From DIGJ01 sp031553075 (GTDB lineage: Bacteria > Bacillota > Clostridia > Lachnospirales > Lachnospiraceae): a stretch of DNA of 64,000 nucleotides. Where the stretch lies: positions 1-64,000 of the forward strand of contig JAVBLX010000087.1 of the NCBI GenBank assembly GCA_031553075.1. The letters run 5' to 3'. The notes below the pieces were generated by a model, which saw only the letters and a list, made by a program, of their open reading frames with translations, searched no databases and was not told the origin of the DNA. A program made the position numbers and the translations under genes. Positions 52,636 to 61,681 of this stretch are shown one piece after another; the stretch's first letter is position 1, and each line of letters begins with the position of its first letter.

Positions 52636-53289
52636 CTATATTGTCGTCTCCCAAAAAGCAATTGCCTCATCAAGCCAACCATCTGCCGATGTTTCTCTAC
52701 CGATTCCGATTCCATGTTTTGTTCCCGGAAATAACTTGAAGATATGATTCACACCATATTGTTCTAATTGTTTCACAAGCATTTTACTGTTCTCTGATGG
52801 CACAGTATCATCTGCTTCACATTGCCACACATAACAAGAAGGATAATGTTCTGTTATGTGCTTTTCCACTGAATATTTTTCAATACATGCTGCATCCTTT
52901 TCATACCTTTTTCCAAGCAAATAGTGCCGACTACCATGGTGTGTATACTCTCCTAGGGTAATGACTGGATAAGCCAAAAATAACATCTTCGGCTTTGGGA
53001 GATGATATCTTCCATACCCTATCTCCTTCCTTCCAAAGCTGGCTGCTAAGTGTCCACCTGCGGAAAAACCTGCTATTGCATAATCCTCTTTTTCAATATT
53101 CAATTCTTTCGCATGTTTCATCACATATGAAATACAAGCTGCAAGATCATCCAACTGCTTTGGCGCCTGCATATGTTTTCCTGTGCGATAGTTTATCACA
53201 ATTGCATGATATCCTAATTCATTAATCCTTTTTGCAATTGGGAATGCTTCCACAAAAGAACAGACACATAAACTCTCCTTTTGACAGCC
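52636..53289 (-). pseudogene. N-terminally truncated alpha/beta hydrolase
   Basis: About 205 codons of an acetyl-esterase-type alpha/beta hydrolase: the nucleophile elbow AIAGFSAGGH, WQCEADDTVP with the Asp, and GTKHGIGIG with the His are intact. The first 60-70 residues, including the oxyanion PGGGY strand, are missing. The frame is closed by TGA at 53290-53292, and the only in-frame start is a GTG at 53253 without a good site. It was probably a functional esterase in the GH78 B operon before truncation. Confidence 0.7.
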
Positions 53290-53369
53290 TCATACATTAT
53301 GAAATGTGTATTCGTAGATATATTCCCCAGAGTTTGCCTACACCTGCTCTAAATCATAATGACTTATCT

Positions 53370-54734
53370 TTACGCTTCTGCTTTCTCTTTGATTCGTTTT
53401 ACTTTTTCAAGTCCATCATCGATATTCATCTGACTCAAAATAATTACAATAACCACCTGTAGCAGGAGTGGAACCCATACAAATATTCCTGTAATCATTT
53501 GCAACGCACTATCCGGTTGAACAGTAAGCATTCCATCATAATGAGCCATGTTAAGCAGCCATCCTACTGCTGCCACACCCAATGCGTTTCCAACCTTTGT
53601 CCCCATGGTCGTACAGCTACTAACAGTTGCCTCTAAATCAACTCCATCTCTTTCCTTGGAATAATCACAAATCTTTCCATTTAGTACGCCGGTAGTTCCC
53701 AAATATGGTCCTTGCAAAATGTAATATAATGTCTCTCCTAAAATAATCATTGCAAAATTACCAGTGTATGCACCATAAATAGTTGGAATATATGCAATAC
53801 AGCATGCGATTCTGGAAAAAAGATTAGTTTTGTACAATCCCAGTCTTTTCACAAATATTCCGGCAAAGAGAAGTCCAATAACAACTCCTGAAGCTGTCAA
53901 TGATAAAGCTGTCTGTGTACCTGCCACATTATTCACGTCCCCGAGAATTCGCAAGCAGTAGTATGGTACTATTACACCAAACAATGACATTCCACCCGTA
54001 TAAAATATCATAATCAGTAACTGATAAATAAAATACTTGTTTTTCAGCAAGTACTTGATATTCTTTGCTAAATCCTTCATTACACCGGCTGTTTTCGGTT
54101 TGTTTTCATGCGGAATCTCCTTGACAGAGAGTACATAAATCACTGCTAATATAAGAAATACTACTGCATAAATAACGGACATCATTCTCCAGCCCTGTAC
54201 ACCATCACCAAATTTGACAATCAGGGTCATATAGGTAGCTGTAACAATAATTCCAGAAACAATATTTCCTATAAAATTCACAATAGACAGGGAAACTCTT
54301 TCATTATCATTTTTTGTCATGTAAAGCTGCATCGTATTGTTTGCAACTGTATAAATAGTATAAAAAACAGATGTATATAAATTATACGAAATAAAAAAAT
54401 AAGTATATTTCATTAAATCAGATGTTCCCGTAGGAATCATAAAAAATAATACACCCAGAACTGCCATAAATGGTATCGAACGTAACATCCATATTCGCGC
54501 ACGCCCCATCTTATGTTGGGTTCGGTCAATAATAGTTCCAGCAAAAACATCCGTGACACCATCCAGAATTTTACTGACGGCAATCAACATCGCAACAACA
54601 CCTGCATTCATCCCCACATAATCGGTCATGAACAGTAATGCATAAATCGAGACTACGTTTACAAAGTTAAGTCCGAATGCCCCTAGACCGTAGGCCGTGA
54701 TATTCCATTTGTTTAAATAGCGTTTTTCTTTCAT
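53370..54734 (-). CDS. GPH-family sugar symporter (C)
   Basis: 454 residues, 12 membrane segments, with KILDGVTDVFAGTIIDRTQH and YYCLRILGDVNNVAGTQTAL, both near-identical to transporter B. Its C-terminal 54 codons recur as a decayed copy at 61500-61664. The ATG follows GGAGAAAG. It lies 51 bp downstream of GH78 B, the same transporter-rhamnosidase pairing as at 24-28 kb but in the opposite gene order. Confidence 0.85.
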   Translation of the reverse strand: MKEKRYLNKWNITAYGLGAFGLNFVNVVSIYALLFMTDYVGMNAGVVAMLIAVSKILDGVTDVFAGTIIDRTQHKMGRARIWMLRSIPFMAVLGVLFFMIPTGTSDLMKYTYFFISYNLYTSVFYTIYTVANNTMQLYMTKNDNERVSLSIVNFIGNIVSGIIVTATYMTLIVKFGDGVQGWRMMSVIYAVVFLILAVIYVLSVKEIPHENKPKTAGVMKDLAKNIKYLLKNKYFIYQLLIMIFYTGGMSLFGVIVPYYCLRILGDVNNVAGTQTALSLTASGVVIGLLFAGIFVKRLGLYKTNLFSRIACCIAYIPTIYGAYTGNFAMIILGETLYYILQGPYLGTTGVLNGKICDYSKERDGVDLEATVSSCTTMGTKVGNALGVAAVGWLLNMAHYDGMLTVQPDSALQMITGIFVWVPLLLQVVIVIILSQMNIDDGLEKVKRIKEKAEA

Positions 54735-54785
54735 AGTAACTTTCTCCTTGTTTTCAAATTATTCATACCAATGGAACAAGTGTAA

Positions 54786-57473
54786 TCATAATTTTATCTC
54801 ATACTGATAGCTTCCGCTTCCCACCACATGCTGTTCTTGATTGGGAAGGACAATTGTTGCCGTTGTTCCACATGGAATTTCAGCTTCTAACAAAAATCTG
54901 TCTGCTTCTTTTTTCCATGAACAGGTAATTCTTCCATAGATGCATTCATAGCTTCCTTTCGCCCATGTCAAAGTCTCATCCGGTTCTGGCTTAATTAAAA
55001 TCCTCTCATATCCGACTGCCTCCTTCCTAATCCCAATAATCATACGGTTCATAAAGTCGGACACACATCCGAACGCATAGTGATTGTAAGACATATTACC
55101 GACTTTCCCATTCGGTTTAATCCCATCCCAACACTCCCAGATGGTTGTTGCACCACGATCAATTTCATAAAACCAGGAAGGACACTGTTCCTGATATAAC
55201 AACTGATAAGCCAAATCTTTTTTCCCAATCTTCATCAACACATCCAGCAAAAGTGGTGTGGCAAGAAAACCGGTATCAAGGCAATTTCCATTCTTTTTGA
55301 TTAGCTCTTCCAGATGGCTGCCAGCTTTTTGAATCAACTCCTCCGGAATCAAATCAAACCATAATGCGCATACATAAGCCCCTTGCGTATTTAATATAAT
55401 GCTTCCATCATCAGAAACATAAGTTTCCATAAACGCCTGGCGAATTCGTTGGAATAACTTCTGATATTGCTCAGCTTCTTCTTTTTCACCCAAAATCTCT
55501 GCAACTTCAGCCATCAATTTTGCGTCATAAGCATAATACATTGCGGCAAACAATGGTTCTACCTTCTTTAACTTTGTTGTATCTTTTCCTTGGTAACTTG
55601 GTACCAGCCAGTCGCCAAAATGAAAACCAGTATTCCAAAGATACTTTTGATTTTCTATCTCCCGAGCTGTCCTATGTTTCTTCTTTTCAAACGTCTTAGA
55701 AACTTTTGTCTCGGCCTCATTTTTAATATAGGCAAACCAGTTTTTCATAACCAGATAATACTCGGCTAAAATTCTCTTATCCTGATACATCTGATACATA
55801 ACATATGGCACGATAATACAGGAATCCGACCACCCACAGGAATTCTCCCCGTGAAATACTCCCTGCATAATTTTTTGATAAGATCTAGTATACGGTACAA
55901 TGGGCGGAATTTGTCCATCCAAAAACTGTTCTGCTGCAACACTTTTCATCCATCTGCGGAGAAATGGATCCATGTCCTGATGATAAGCCGCAGTAGGCGA
56001 AAAAATCTGTATATCTCCGGTCCAGCCAGCCTTTTCTCGCTGAGGGCAGTCAGTCGGAATGGAAATCATATTTGCCCATCCTGACCAGCGGCTATTTTGA
56101 TATAACTGATTCAGCTTGCTGTTGCTGCAAGAAAATTCTGCCAGATTCTTCATTTCGGTAGTCAGGGCAATTCCAGTAAAGTCTTCAGGATTTACCGAGC
56201 TAAGCCCCGTTACACGCACATAGCGAAAGCCATGAAAAGTAAACTGCGGTTCAAAAATATCTTCCCTAGCATCACTGCAAATAAAAACATCACATTGATT
56301 CTTATTGACACCTAAAATATTGTTAAAGTAATTCCCTTTTTTGTCCAACACCTCCGCATGCTCTAAGGTCACAACAGTTCCCTTCGGAGCCTGTATTTTT
56401 GCCCTTACAATTCCGGCAAAGTTCTGCCCGAAATCCAGTACAATTTCATTTTTGGGATTTTTAACTAAGGTTGGTTTAAATTCTTGGAAAGGTACCACTT
56501 TGCCTGCAATCTGTGGGGTCAATTCCTGATATCCATAATCCTTCTGAGCGACTGGGCTCCATTCCTTATCTTCTGCATAGACAGCGCAGCTAAAGCTTTT
56601 ACTTTTCTCATAAAATCTCATATCCTGCATTTCACCGATAAATAGATCGGAATAACGGATATGCCCCTGGTCGCTCCAGTGAAAGCTATTATCAGAAATA
56701 ATAATTTCTTTTTCCCCAGACGTATATTCCAACTCCAACTGCATTAAAAATCCTCTGGTAGAACCGTAAAGCTGACATTCACCGCCCATACCACATCTGC
56801 CGCCCCACCAGCCATCTGCCAGCAACACACCAATTGCATTTTTCCCTGCTTGAAGTTTGTCCGTTACATCATAAATCTGGTAGAATAGACATTTTTGATA
56901 AGAAGAATATTCTGGTGCAAAACGTCTTTCGTCCATAGCCATTCCGTTAAGCAAAAGCTGATATATTCCATGTGCAGTGGCATAAATTCTGGCTTTTTTA
57001 ATCTGATCTTTTGCCTCGAAAACCTTTCGAATCATGGTAACTGGCATCATTCGCTCTTCTGGTTTTCCCTTTGGCTTTTTTCCTAATATTGCTGCCGTAA
57101 CCACTGAGATTGGTGGTTCATATCCAATTCCGCCATTTTCTGGCTCAATCCATTTTGCTTTCCACTGGCTGATTGCCCCCTCAAAATAGGAACCCGCTTC
57201 TGTCTCTTCTCCATGATTGTCCCAAATATGTACCTTCCATTCATAGCAGCTGTCTGGAAGCACTTGAAAACCCGTTGCCTCCACACAAACATTTTCTTTT
57301 CCCTGTATTTTTCCGCTGTCATATACGAGTTTTGTAGTATCATAAATCCAAAGTTGGTATGCTGTTTGTAGTGTACTTTTCTGTTCCGATGTATACTTCC
57401 AACTAAAAACAGGTGTGCCTTCTATTCCTTTTGGTTCAGTTTCATAGTTACATTTCAAATCAAGTAATACCAT
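54786..57473 (-). CDS. GH78 alpha-L-rhamnosidase (B)
   Basis: 895 residues from the ATG at 57473 (a TTG one codon earlier is unlikely). A close paralogue of GH78 A along the whole length; shared blocks include LADGWWGGRCGMGGEC, TDCPQREKAGWTGDIQI (catalytic acidic residues) and GATTIWECWDGIKPNGK. No signal peptide. It is the first gene of an operon with GPH transporter C, a broken esterase and the membrane SGNH hydrolase, divergent from AraC regulator C. High similarity to GH78 A suggests a fairly recent duplication followed by separate regulation. Confidence 0.9.
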   Translation of the reverse strand: MVLLDLKCNYETEPKGIEGTPVFSWKYTSEQKSTLQTAYQLWIYDTTKLVYDSGKIQGKENVCVEATGFQVLPDSCYEWKVHIWDNHGEETEAGSYFEGAISQWKAKWIEPENGGIGYEPPISVVTAAILGKKPKGKPEERMMPVTMIRKVFEAKDQIKKARIYATAHGIYQLLLNGMAMDERRFAPEYSSYQKCLFYQIYDVTDKLQAGKNAIGVLLADGWWGGRCGMGGECQLYGSTRGFLMQLELEYTSGEKEIIISDNSFHWSDQGHIRYSDLFIGEMQDMRFYEKSKSFSCAVYAEDKEWSPVAQKDYGYQELTPQIAGKVVPFQEFKPTLVKNPKNEIVLDFGQNFAGIVRAKIQAPKGTVVTLEHAEVLDKKGNYFNNILGVNKNQCDVFICSDAREDIFEPQFTFHGFRYVRVTGLSSVNPEDFTGIALTTEMKNLAEFSCSNSKLNQLYQNSRWSGWANMISIPTDCPQREKAGWTGDIQIFSPTAAYHQDMDPFLRRWMKSVAAEQFLDGQIPPIVPYTRSYQKIMQGVFHGENSCGWSDSCIIVPYVMYQMYQDKRILAEYYLVMKNWFAYIKNEAETKVSKTFEKKKHRTAREIENQKYLWNTGFHFGDWLVPSYQGKDTTKLKKVEPLFAAMYYAYDAKLMAEVAEILGEKEEAEQYQKLFQRIRQAFMETYVSDDGSIILNTQGAYVCALWFDLIPEELIQKAGSHLEELIKKNGNCLDTGFLATPLLLDVLMKIGKKDLAYQLLYQEQCPSWFYEIDRGATTIWECWDGIKPNGKVGNMSYNHYAFGCVSDFMNRMIIGIRKEAVGYERILIKPEPDETLTWAKGSYECIYGRITCSWKKEADRFLLEAEIPCGTTATIVLPNQEQHVVGSGSYQYEIKL

Positions 57474-57542
57474 CAATTAACATTCCTCCCAAATTTTTAT
57501 TATATTGATTATTAATAATCTCCTTCTCACTTCACTTGACCT

Positions 57543-57617
57543 TTATATTATTTTAATATAAATAATATAAACAAGATGTAACAAAACCTTACTTTTCAAA
57601 ATCAAACGTGCTATAAT
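57543..57617. promoter_or_regulatory. Inverted repeat and promoter between GH78 B and AraC C
   Basis: TTATATTATT at 57543-57552 pairs with AATAATATAA at 57561-57570. A perfect TATAAT at 57612-57617 with a weak TTACTT at 57589-57594 (17-bp spacer) likely drives the regulator. The decayed copy near 63061-63160 retains parts of this region but not the perfect repeat. Confidence 0.45.
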
Positions 57618-57642
57618 TGTACTTAAAGAGGAGGTTTTTATT

Positions 57643-58722
57643 ATGACATCAAATAATACGAAAACAGCAATTGAATTAAAGAAAATCATTCACAGCGCAA
57701 AAGATGAAAATGTTCAGGTTGATCCGAACAGTATGCCAAAAACACATACACTTCCTTCCTTTATTAGATGCCTGGAATTCATAATCCATTCCGCATCTGC
57801 CATTACCGTAAAATACTATGATCCAATCACTTGCCATGAACTAAAGTTTGAATTAGATAATCCTGATGAAGTTATTTCCCAGATGCCCCCACAGACACAT
57901 AATTTCTATGAACTGTACTATATTATATCTGGTGAATTACGTATTGAAATTCAGGAAGAATCACACTTATTTCAAGCTGGTGATTGCTTATTAATGGATC
58001 TTATCACCAAAAGCAGAACCTCATTTTCGGAAGACCTACACTTTTTCGCGCTTTCTCTGTCCCCAGCTTTTTTGCACTCATGGCCAATTAGCTTTGAGAA
58101 AAAAACGATTTACAGTCAAGTTTCCTTTCGCTTTTTTGAACGGACGGATCCCAGCTCAAATCGACGCATTGGAGAATATATAGAATATATCTGCAAAAAT
58201 AATAATTCATCCGAATTTTCCCAAAATGCGGGTGAACTACAGGACTTATTTACTGCTATAATTCACGAAATACAACAAAAGCAAACCGGATACAGCTTTA
58301 TCATCTATGGCATCATTGCCCGCATTTTTACATGTATAGAAAATGACACCATCTATGCCATTCATGAGCACAATACTCTTCTCTATGAAGATATGAATGT
58401 TGCGGAACAAGTCGATTACTATCTGCTCACCCATAAGCGTCATGTTACCATTACGGAATTATCCAATTTTCTACATTACAATCCGGCGTATCTATCTAGG
58501 ATTTACAAGAAGAAAAAAGGTACCTCTATACAGGAAACCAATCAAAAGATTTATTTAGAAGAAGCAAGGCACCTGCTCGCTGATACTGATATAAAATTAG
58601 AAAAAATAGTGCAAACCCTTGGCTTTTCAAACCGAACGAATTTTAATACCCTTTTCAAGTCTCATTTTGACTGTCTGCCACTGGCTTATCGCATGAAAGA
58701 GCATGGAAAAAGAGTGCAATAA
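57643..58722 (+). CDS. Cupin-AraC transcriptional regulator (C)
   Basis: 359 residues. Cupin region: THNFYELYYIISGELRIEI and QAGDCLLMD. DNA-binding domain: VTITELSNFLHYNPAYLSRI and LEKIVQTLGFSNRTNFNTLF, ending CLPLAYRMK. ATG after AGAGGAGG. Divergent from the GH78 B operon. A deleted second copy lies at 63164-63463. The stop codon lies in the loop of the terminator hairpin. Confidence 0.85.
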   Translation: MTSNNTKTAIELKKIIHSAKDENVQVDPNSMPKTHTLPSFIRCLEFIIHSASAITVKYYDPITCHELKFELDNPDEVISQMPPQTHNFYELYYIISGELRIEIQEESHLFQAGDCLLMDLITKSRTSFSEDLHFFALSLSPAFLHSWPISFEKKTIYSQVSFRFFERTDPSSNRRIGEYIEYICKNNNSSEFSQNAGELQDLFTAIIHEIQQKQTGYSFIIYGIIARIFTCIENDTIYAIHEHNTLLYEDMNVAEQVDYYLLTHKRHVTITELSNFLHYNPAYLSRIYKKKKGTSIQETNQKIYLEEARHLLADTDIKLEKIVQTLGFSNRTNFNTLFKSHFDCLPLAYRMKEHGKRVQ

Positions 58723-58734
58723 TGCACTCTTTTT
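58707..58734 (+). terminator. Terminator overlapping the AraC C stop codon
   Basis: AAAAAGAGTGCA pairs with TGCACTCTTTTT around a 4-nt loop (58719-58722) that includes the TAA stop, followed by further T residues. Confidence 0.9.
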
Positions 58735-58743
58735 TCTCAATTA

Positions 58744-58857
58744 TTAATTCATATTTTTTACCCATCTTACAAATTTTTCAGTCCATGAGATGTACTTTTT
58801 GTTTACAGAAAAACCATGCCCAGCCCCTTCTAATACAACTATCTCATATGGAATCTT
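58744..58857 (-). pseudogene. C-terminal remnant of an alpha/beta hydrolase
   Basis: Thirty-seven codons reading KIPYEIVVLEGAGHGFSVNK and then KYISWTEKFVRWVKNMN, closely like the end of the esterase at 45064-46014, including the catalytic His. The rest of the gene is gone. Its upstream end runs out of frame into the 3' end of the GH78 C gene, which uses a TAG inside this remnant as its stop. Confidence 0.75.
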
Positions 58858-61457
58858 AAGGTGTATTCCCCAGCGTTTACCTCTTCGATTTTTCCCATAA
58901 ACGCTATTTTAGCTTTCGTATTCACCGGAACATGAACTGTTAAACTAATTCGATTTCCATCTATTTCCCAACTACTTTCGACCATGCCATAAATACTTTG
59001 ATAGGAAGCCTTTGCAAATTTCAGAGTACCTCCTGGCATTGGACTGATTTCGAAAAAATTCTCCCCGATTATTTTTATACCTGCAACGGTATCAAACAGC
59101 CACATACAGACAGAACCCGGGGAATAATGATTGTTGCTGCTCTTTCCTTCCCAATCCTCCCAGATGGTCGTCGCTCCACGATTCACCTCATTTAGCCAGC
59201 CAGGAGCCTGTTCGTTTTCCAGCATTTTATATGCCAGGTCTAATCGACCATTTTCTACTAATGTTGGCAAAATGAATGGAGTGGACAGAAAGCCTGTACC
59301 AATTCGATATTCTCTCTTTTCCACTGCCTGAAAAAGCCGATTGGCTAAGGCTTCCTTTTGCTTCTTATCTGCAATTCCAAATGCCAACGGCCGGACATAT
59401 TTTGCCTGCCGCTCTGTATTTGGCACGGATTGTAGAAACAAGAAATTGTATGCTTGGGCTGCACCTTTGGCATATTCCATAAATAATGCTTCATCCTCTT
59501 TTTCGCCAAGTTTGTGGGCGATTTCAGACATGCATTTCATCGTGTAATGAAGATAGGCTGTTGCCTCCTCTGTTTTTGCTGCCATGAGAGGGTTGCCCTC
59601 TTCCTCCTGGCTATCTTTCTGCAAATCCTCTGGTTCCAGCCACTCGCCAAAGTGAAAGCCTTTCTGATATACATATTTGTGATATGGATTATTCCCGGCA
59701 CTTTTTTTATTCTTTGCTCCTGAACGCTTAATCATATACATAGCGTATTTGCGCATCATTGAATAAAATTCCTGCAAAATCTCGGTATCACCATAGTGTT
59801 TCCAAAACCGATAAGGAATCAACACCAATGCATCTGCCCATCCCACAGATCCACCAGTAGAATCATATGCCATTGATAACCCACTGTATGGCAGAATCGC
59901 TGGTACACTGCCAGTTTTCTTTTGGGCATCTCTCATATCGGCGATATATTTTCGATAAAAAGAAGCCACATCCATCATATATGCGCCCGTTTCAAAAAAT
60001 AACTGCGCATCTCCCGTCCACCCCATACGCTCTCTGGTAGGGCAATCTGTTGGCACATCCAGAAAATTACCCTTCATACTCCAAAGGGTATTGCGGTACA
60101 ACTGATTAATTTTAGAATGGGAGCAATTGAATTCTCCTACCTGTTCCATATTTGAATATACTGCAATCGCCTGAAATTTCTCAGGAACAATTTCCACGTC
60201 TCCATCTACTTGTACGTATCGGAAACCGAACACGGCAAACTCAGTCTTGTAGGAATCTTTATTCCCACTACAAATAAATGTAATTTCTTGCTTTGGCGTT
60301 ACTGTTGCAGATTTTTTCAACTTTTCACCTACGACCAGAGTCTTTATCTTTTTCCAAGTATTTAGATAACCTTTGATACGGGGTATCTGGAAATTTTTCT
60401 GAGTCAGTTCACCATCTGCATCTAATGTTTCGCCCATAGTAAGATGCACCTGCTGTCCCTTTTTCCCTTTTATTTCGAATTTGATAAAACCAGCTAAATT
60501 TTGTTTAAAATCCAATACCGTCTTTCCGGTTGGTGTATAAAGAAGTTCTGGTATAAAAAACTCCTGCTCCTTTGGTGTAACATTATTAGATGCTACCAGC
60601 TTCACCTCATTGCTGTGCTGGCATTCCCTTGCCTTCTTGGAATAGGAAGGACTTCTTGTCGCATCATAAATTTCCCCGTCCTGGAGATCGGCAAACTGTA
60701 ACGGCCCATCATTGCACCAATCAAAGCTGCTATCACTGCCAATTGTCGCTGTAGTTCCATCGACATAATTAATTTCTATTTGGCAACGTACCTTGGTCTG
60801 ATTTCCATAGACATGAGTAATACCCCATCCTCCCAGTGCTCCCCGATACCAGCCATCGGCCAATTGAATCTCAAATATTTGTTTTTTTTCTGCCTTAAAA
60901 ATCTTTGTTATATCATATGTCTGATACTGTATTTTTACACGATAATCCGTACTTCCTGGTGTCATTCTGTCTTCGCCAATCCGTTTTCCATTTAATGTTG
61001 CCTGATAAATTCCACAAGCAGTTATGTAAAGACGTGCCTGACTGATTTTTCCTTTCACGTGGAATTGCTTTCGGAAATAGTCAACGGGGTATCGCTTCGT
61101 TTTCTGGGGATTAAAATTGCCTGTTATCCATTTCCCCTTCCAATCTGCCATCTCCAATAATCCCATTTCAAAAAAAGCTTCTGTCCATTCTCCCGGCACA
61201 TCTTCTTCATCCCAAAGGCGCACCTTCCATTTCACAGGCATCTTTGAAGTAAGTCTGATTCCTTCGTATGCAATATGGGTCATACTCGCAGATAAAACCT
61301 TATCGCTATCCCACAACATATCCTCTTTCACAAAGCACATAATTTGATATGCACGTTGTACCACACCACCTTCACATTGCCAGTAAAAACGCGGATTTGG
61401 GATATCTATTCCGATTGGATTGAATAAATATTCTGTTCTCATGTGCACTGCTCTCAT
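58839..61457 (-). CDS. GH78 alpha-L-rhamnosidase (C)
   Basis: 872 residues. Only distantly like copies A and B but with the same catalytic pattern: TDCPTRERMGWTGDAQLF and GATTIWEDWEG. N-terminal sandwich domains are shorter, and a Lys-rich insertion (about residues 350-372) lies where A and B have none. No signal peptide. Start ATG at 61457 after AGGTGGTGA. The final residues (TLRFHMR) extend into the decayed esterase tail, so the true C-terminus may have been altered. It lies downstream of a GPH-transporter remnant rather than an intact transporter. Confidence 0.9.
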   Translation of the reverse strand: MRAVHMRTEYLFNPIGIDIPNPRFYWQCEGGVVQRAYQIMCFVKEDMLWDSDKVLSASMTHIAYEGIRLTSKMPVKWKVRLWDEEDVPGEWTEAFFEMGLLEMADWKGKWITGNFNPQKTKRYPVDYFRKQFHVKGKISQARLYITACGIYQATLNGKRIGEDRMTPGSTDYRVKIQYQTYDITKIFKAEKKQIFEIQLADGWYRGALGGWGITHVYGNQTKVRCQIEINYVDGTTATIGSDSSFDWCNDGPLQFADLQDGEIYDATRSPSYSKKARECQHSNEVKLVASNNVTPKEQEFFIPELLYTPTGKTVLDFKQNLAGFIKFEIKGKKGQQVHLTMGETLDADGELTQKNFQIPRIKGYLNTWKKIKTLVVGEKLKKSATVTPKQEITFICSGNKDSYKTEFAVFGFRYVQVDGDVEIVPEKFQAIAVYSNMEQVGEFNCSHSKINQLYRNTLWSMKGNFLDVPTDCPTRERMGWTGDAQLFFETGAYMMDVASFYRKYIADMRDAQKKTGSVPAILPYSGLSMAYDSTGGSVGWADALVLIPYRFWKHYGDTEILQEFYSMMRKYAMYMIKRSGAKNKKSAGNNPYHKYVYQKGFHFGEWLEPEDLQKDSQEEEGNPLMAAKTEEATAYLHYTMKCMSEIAHKLGEKEDEALFMEYAKGAAQAYNFLFLQSVPNTERQAKYVRPLAFGIADKKQKEALANRLFQAVEKREYRIGTGFLSTPFILPTLVENGRLDLAYKMLENEQAPGWLNEVNRGATTIWEDWEGKSSNNHYSPGSVCMWLFDTVAGIKIIGENFFEISPMPGGTLKFAKASYQSIYGMVESSWEIDGNRISLTVHVPVNTKAKIAFMGKIEEVNAGEYTLRFHMR

Positions 61458-61499
61458 ATTATAAAATCACCACCTGCTCTTTTCCATAATGGATTACCT

Positions 61500-61664
61500 T
61501 TATATTTCTACTTTCTCTTTGATTCGTCTTAATTTTTCAAGTCCTTCGTCAATATTCATCTGACTTAAAATAATTACAATAACCACCTGTAACAGGAGCG
61601 GAACCCATACAAATATTCCCGTAATCATTTGCAACGCACTATCCGGTTGAACGGTAAGTATTCC
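61500..61664 (-). pseudogene. C-terminal remnant of a GPH symporter
   Basis: Fifty-four codons near-identical to the end of transporter C: LTVQPDSALQMITGIFVWVP, then a hydrophobic helix and MNIDEGLEKLRRIKEKVEI. It begins abruptly 17 bp after the GH43 stop. It is a decayed second copy of the gene now intact at 53370-54734. Confidence 0.85.
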
Positions 61665-61681
61665 TCCCTATTCCTTTTTTA

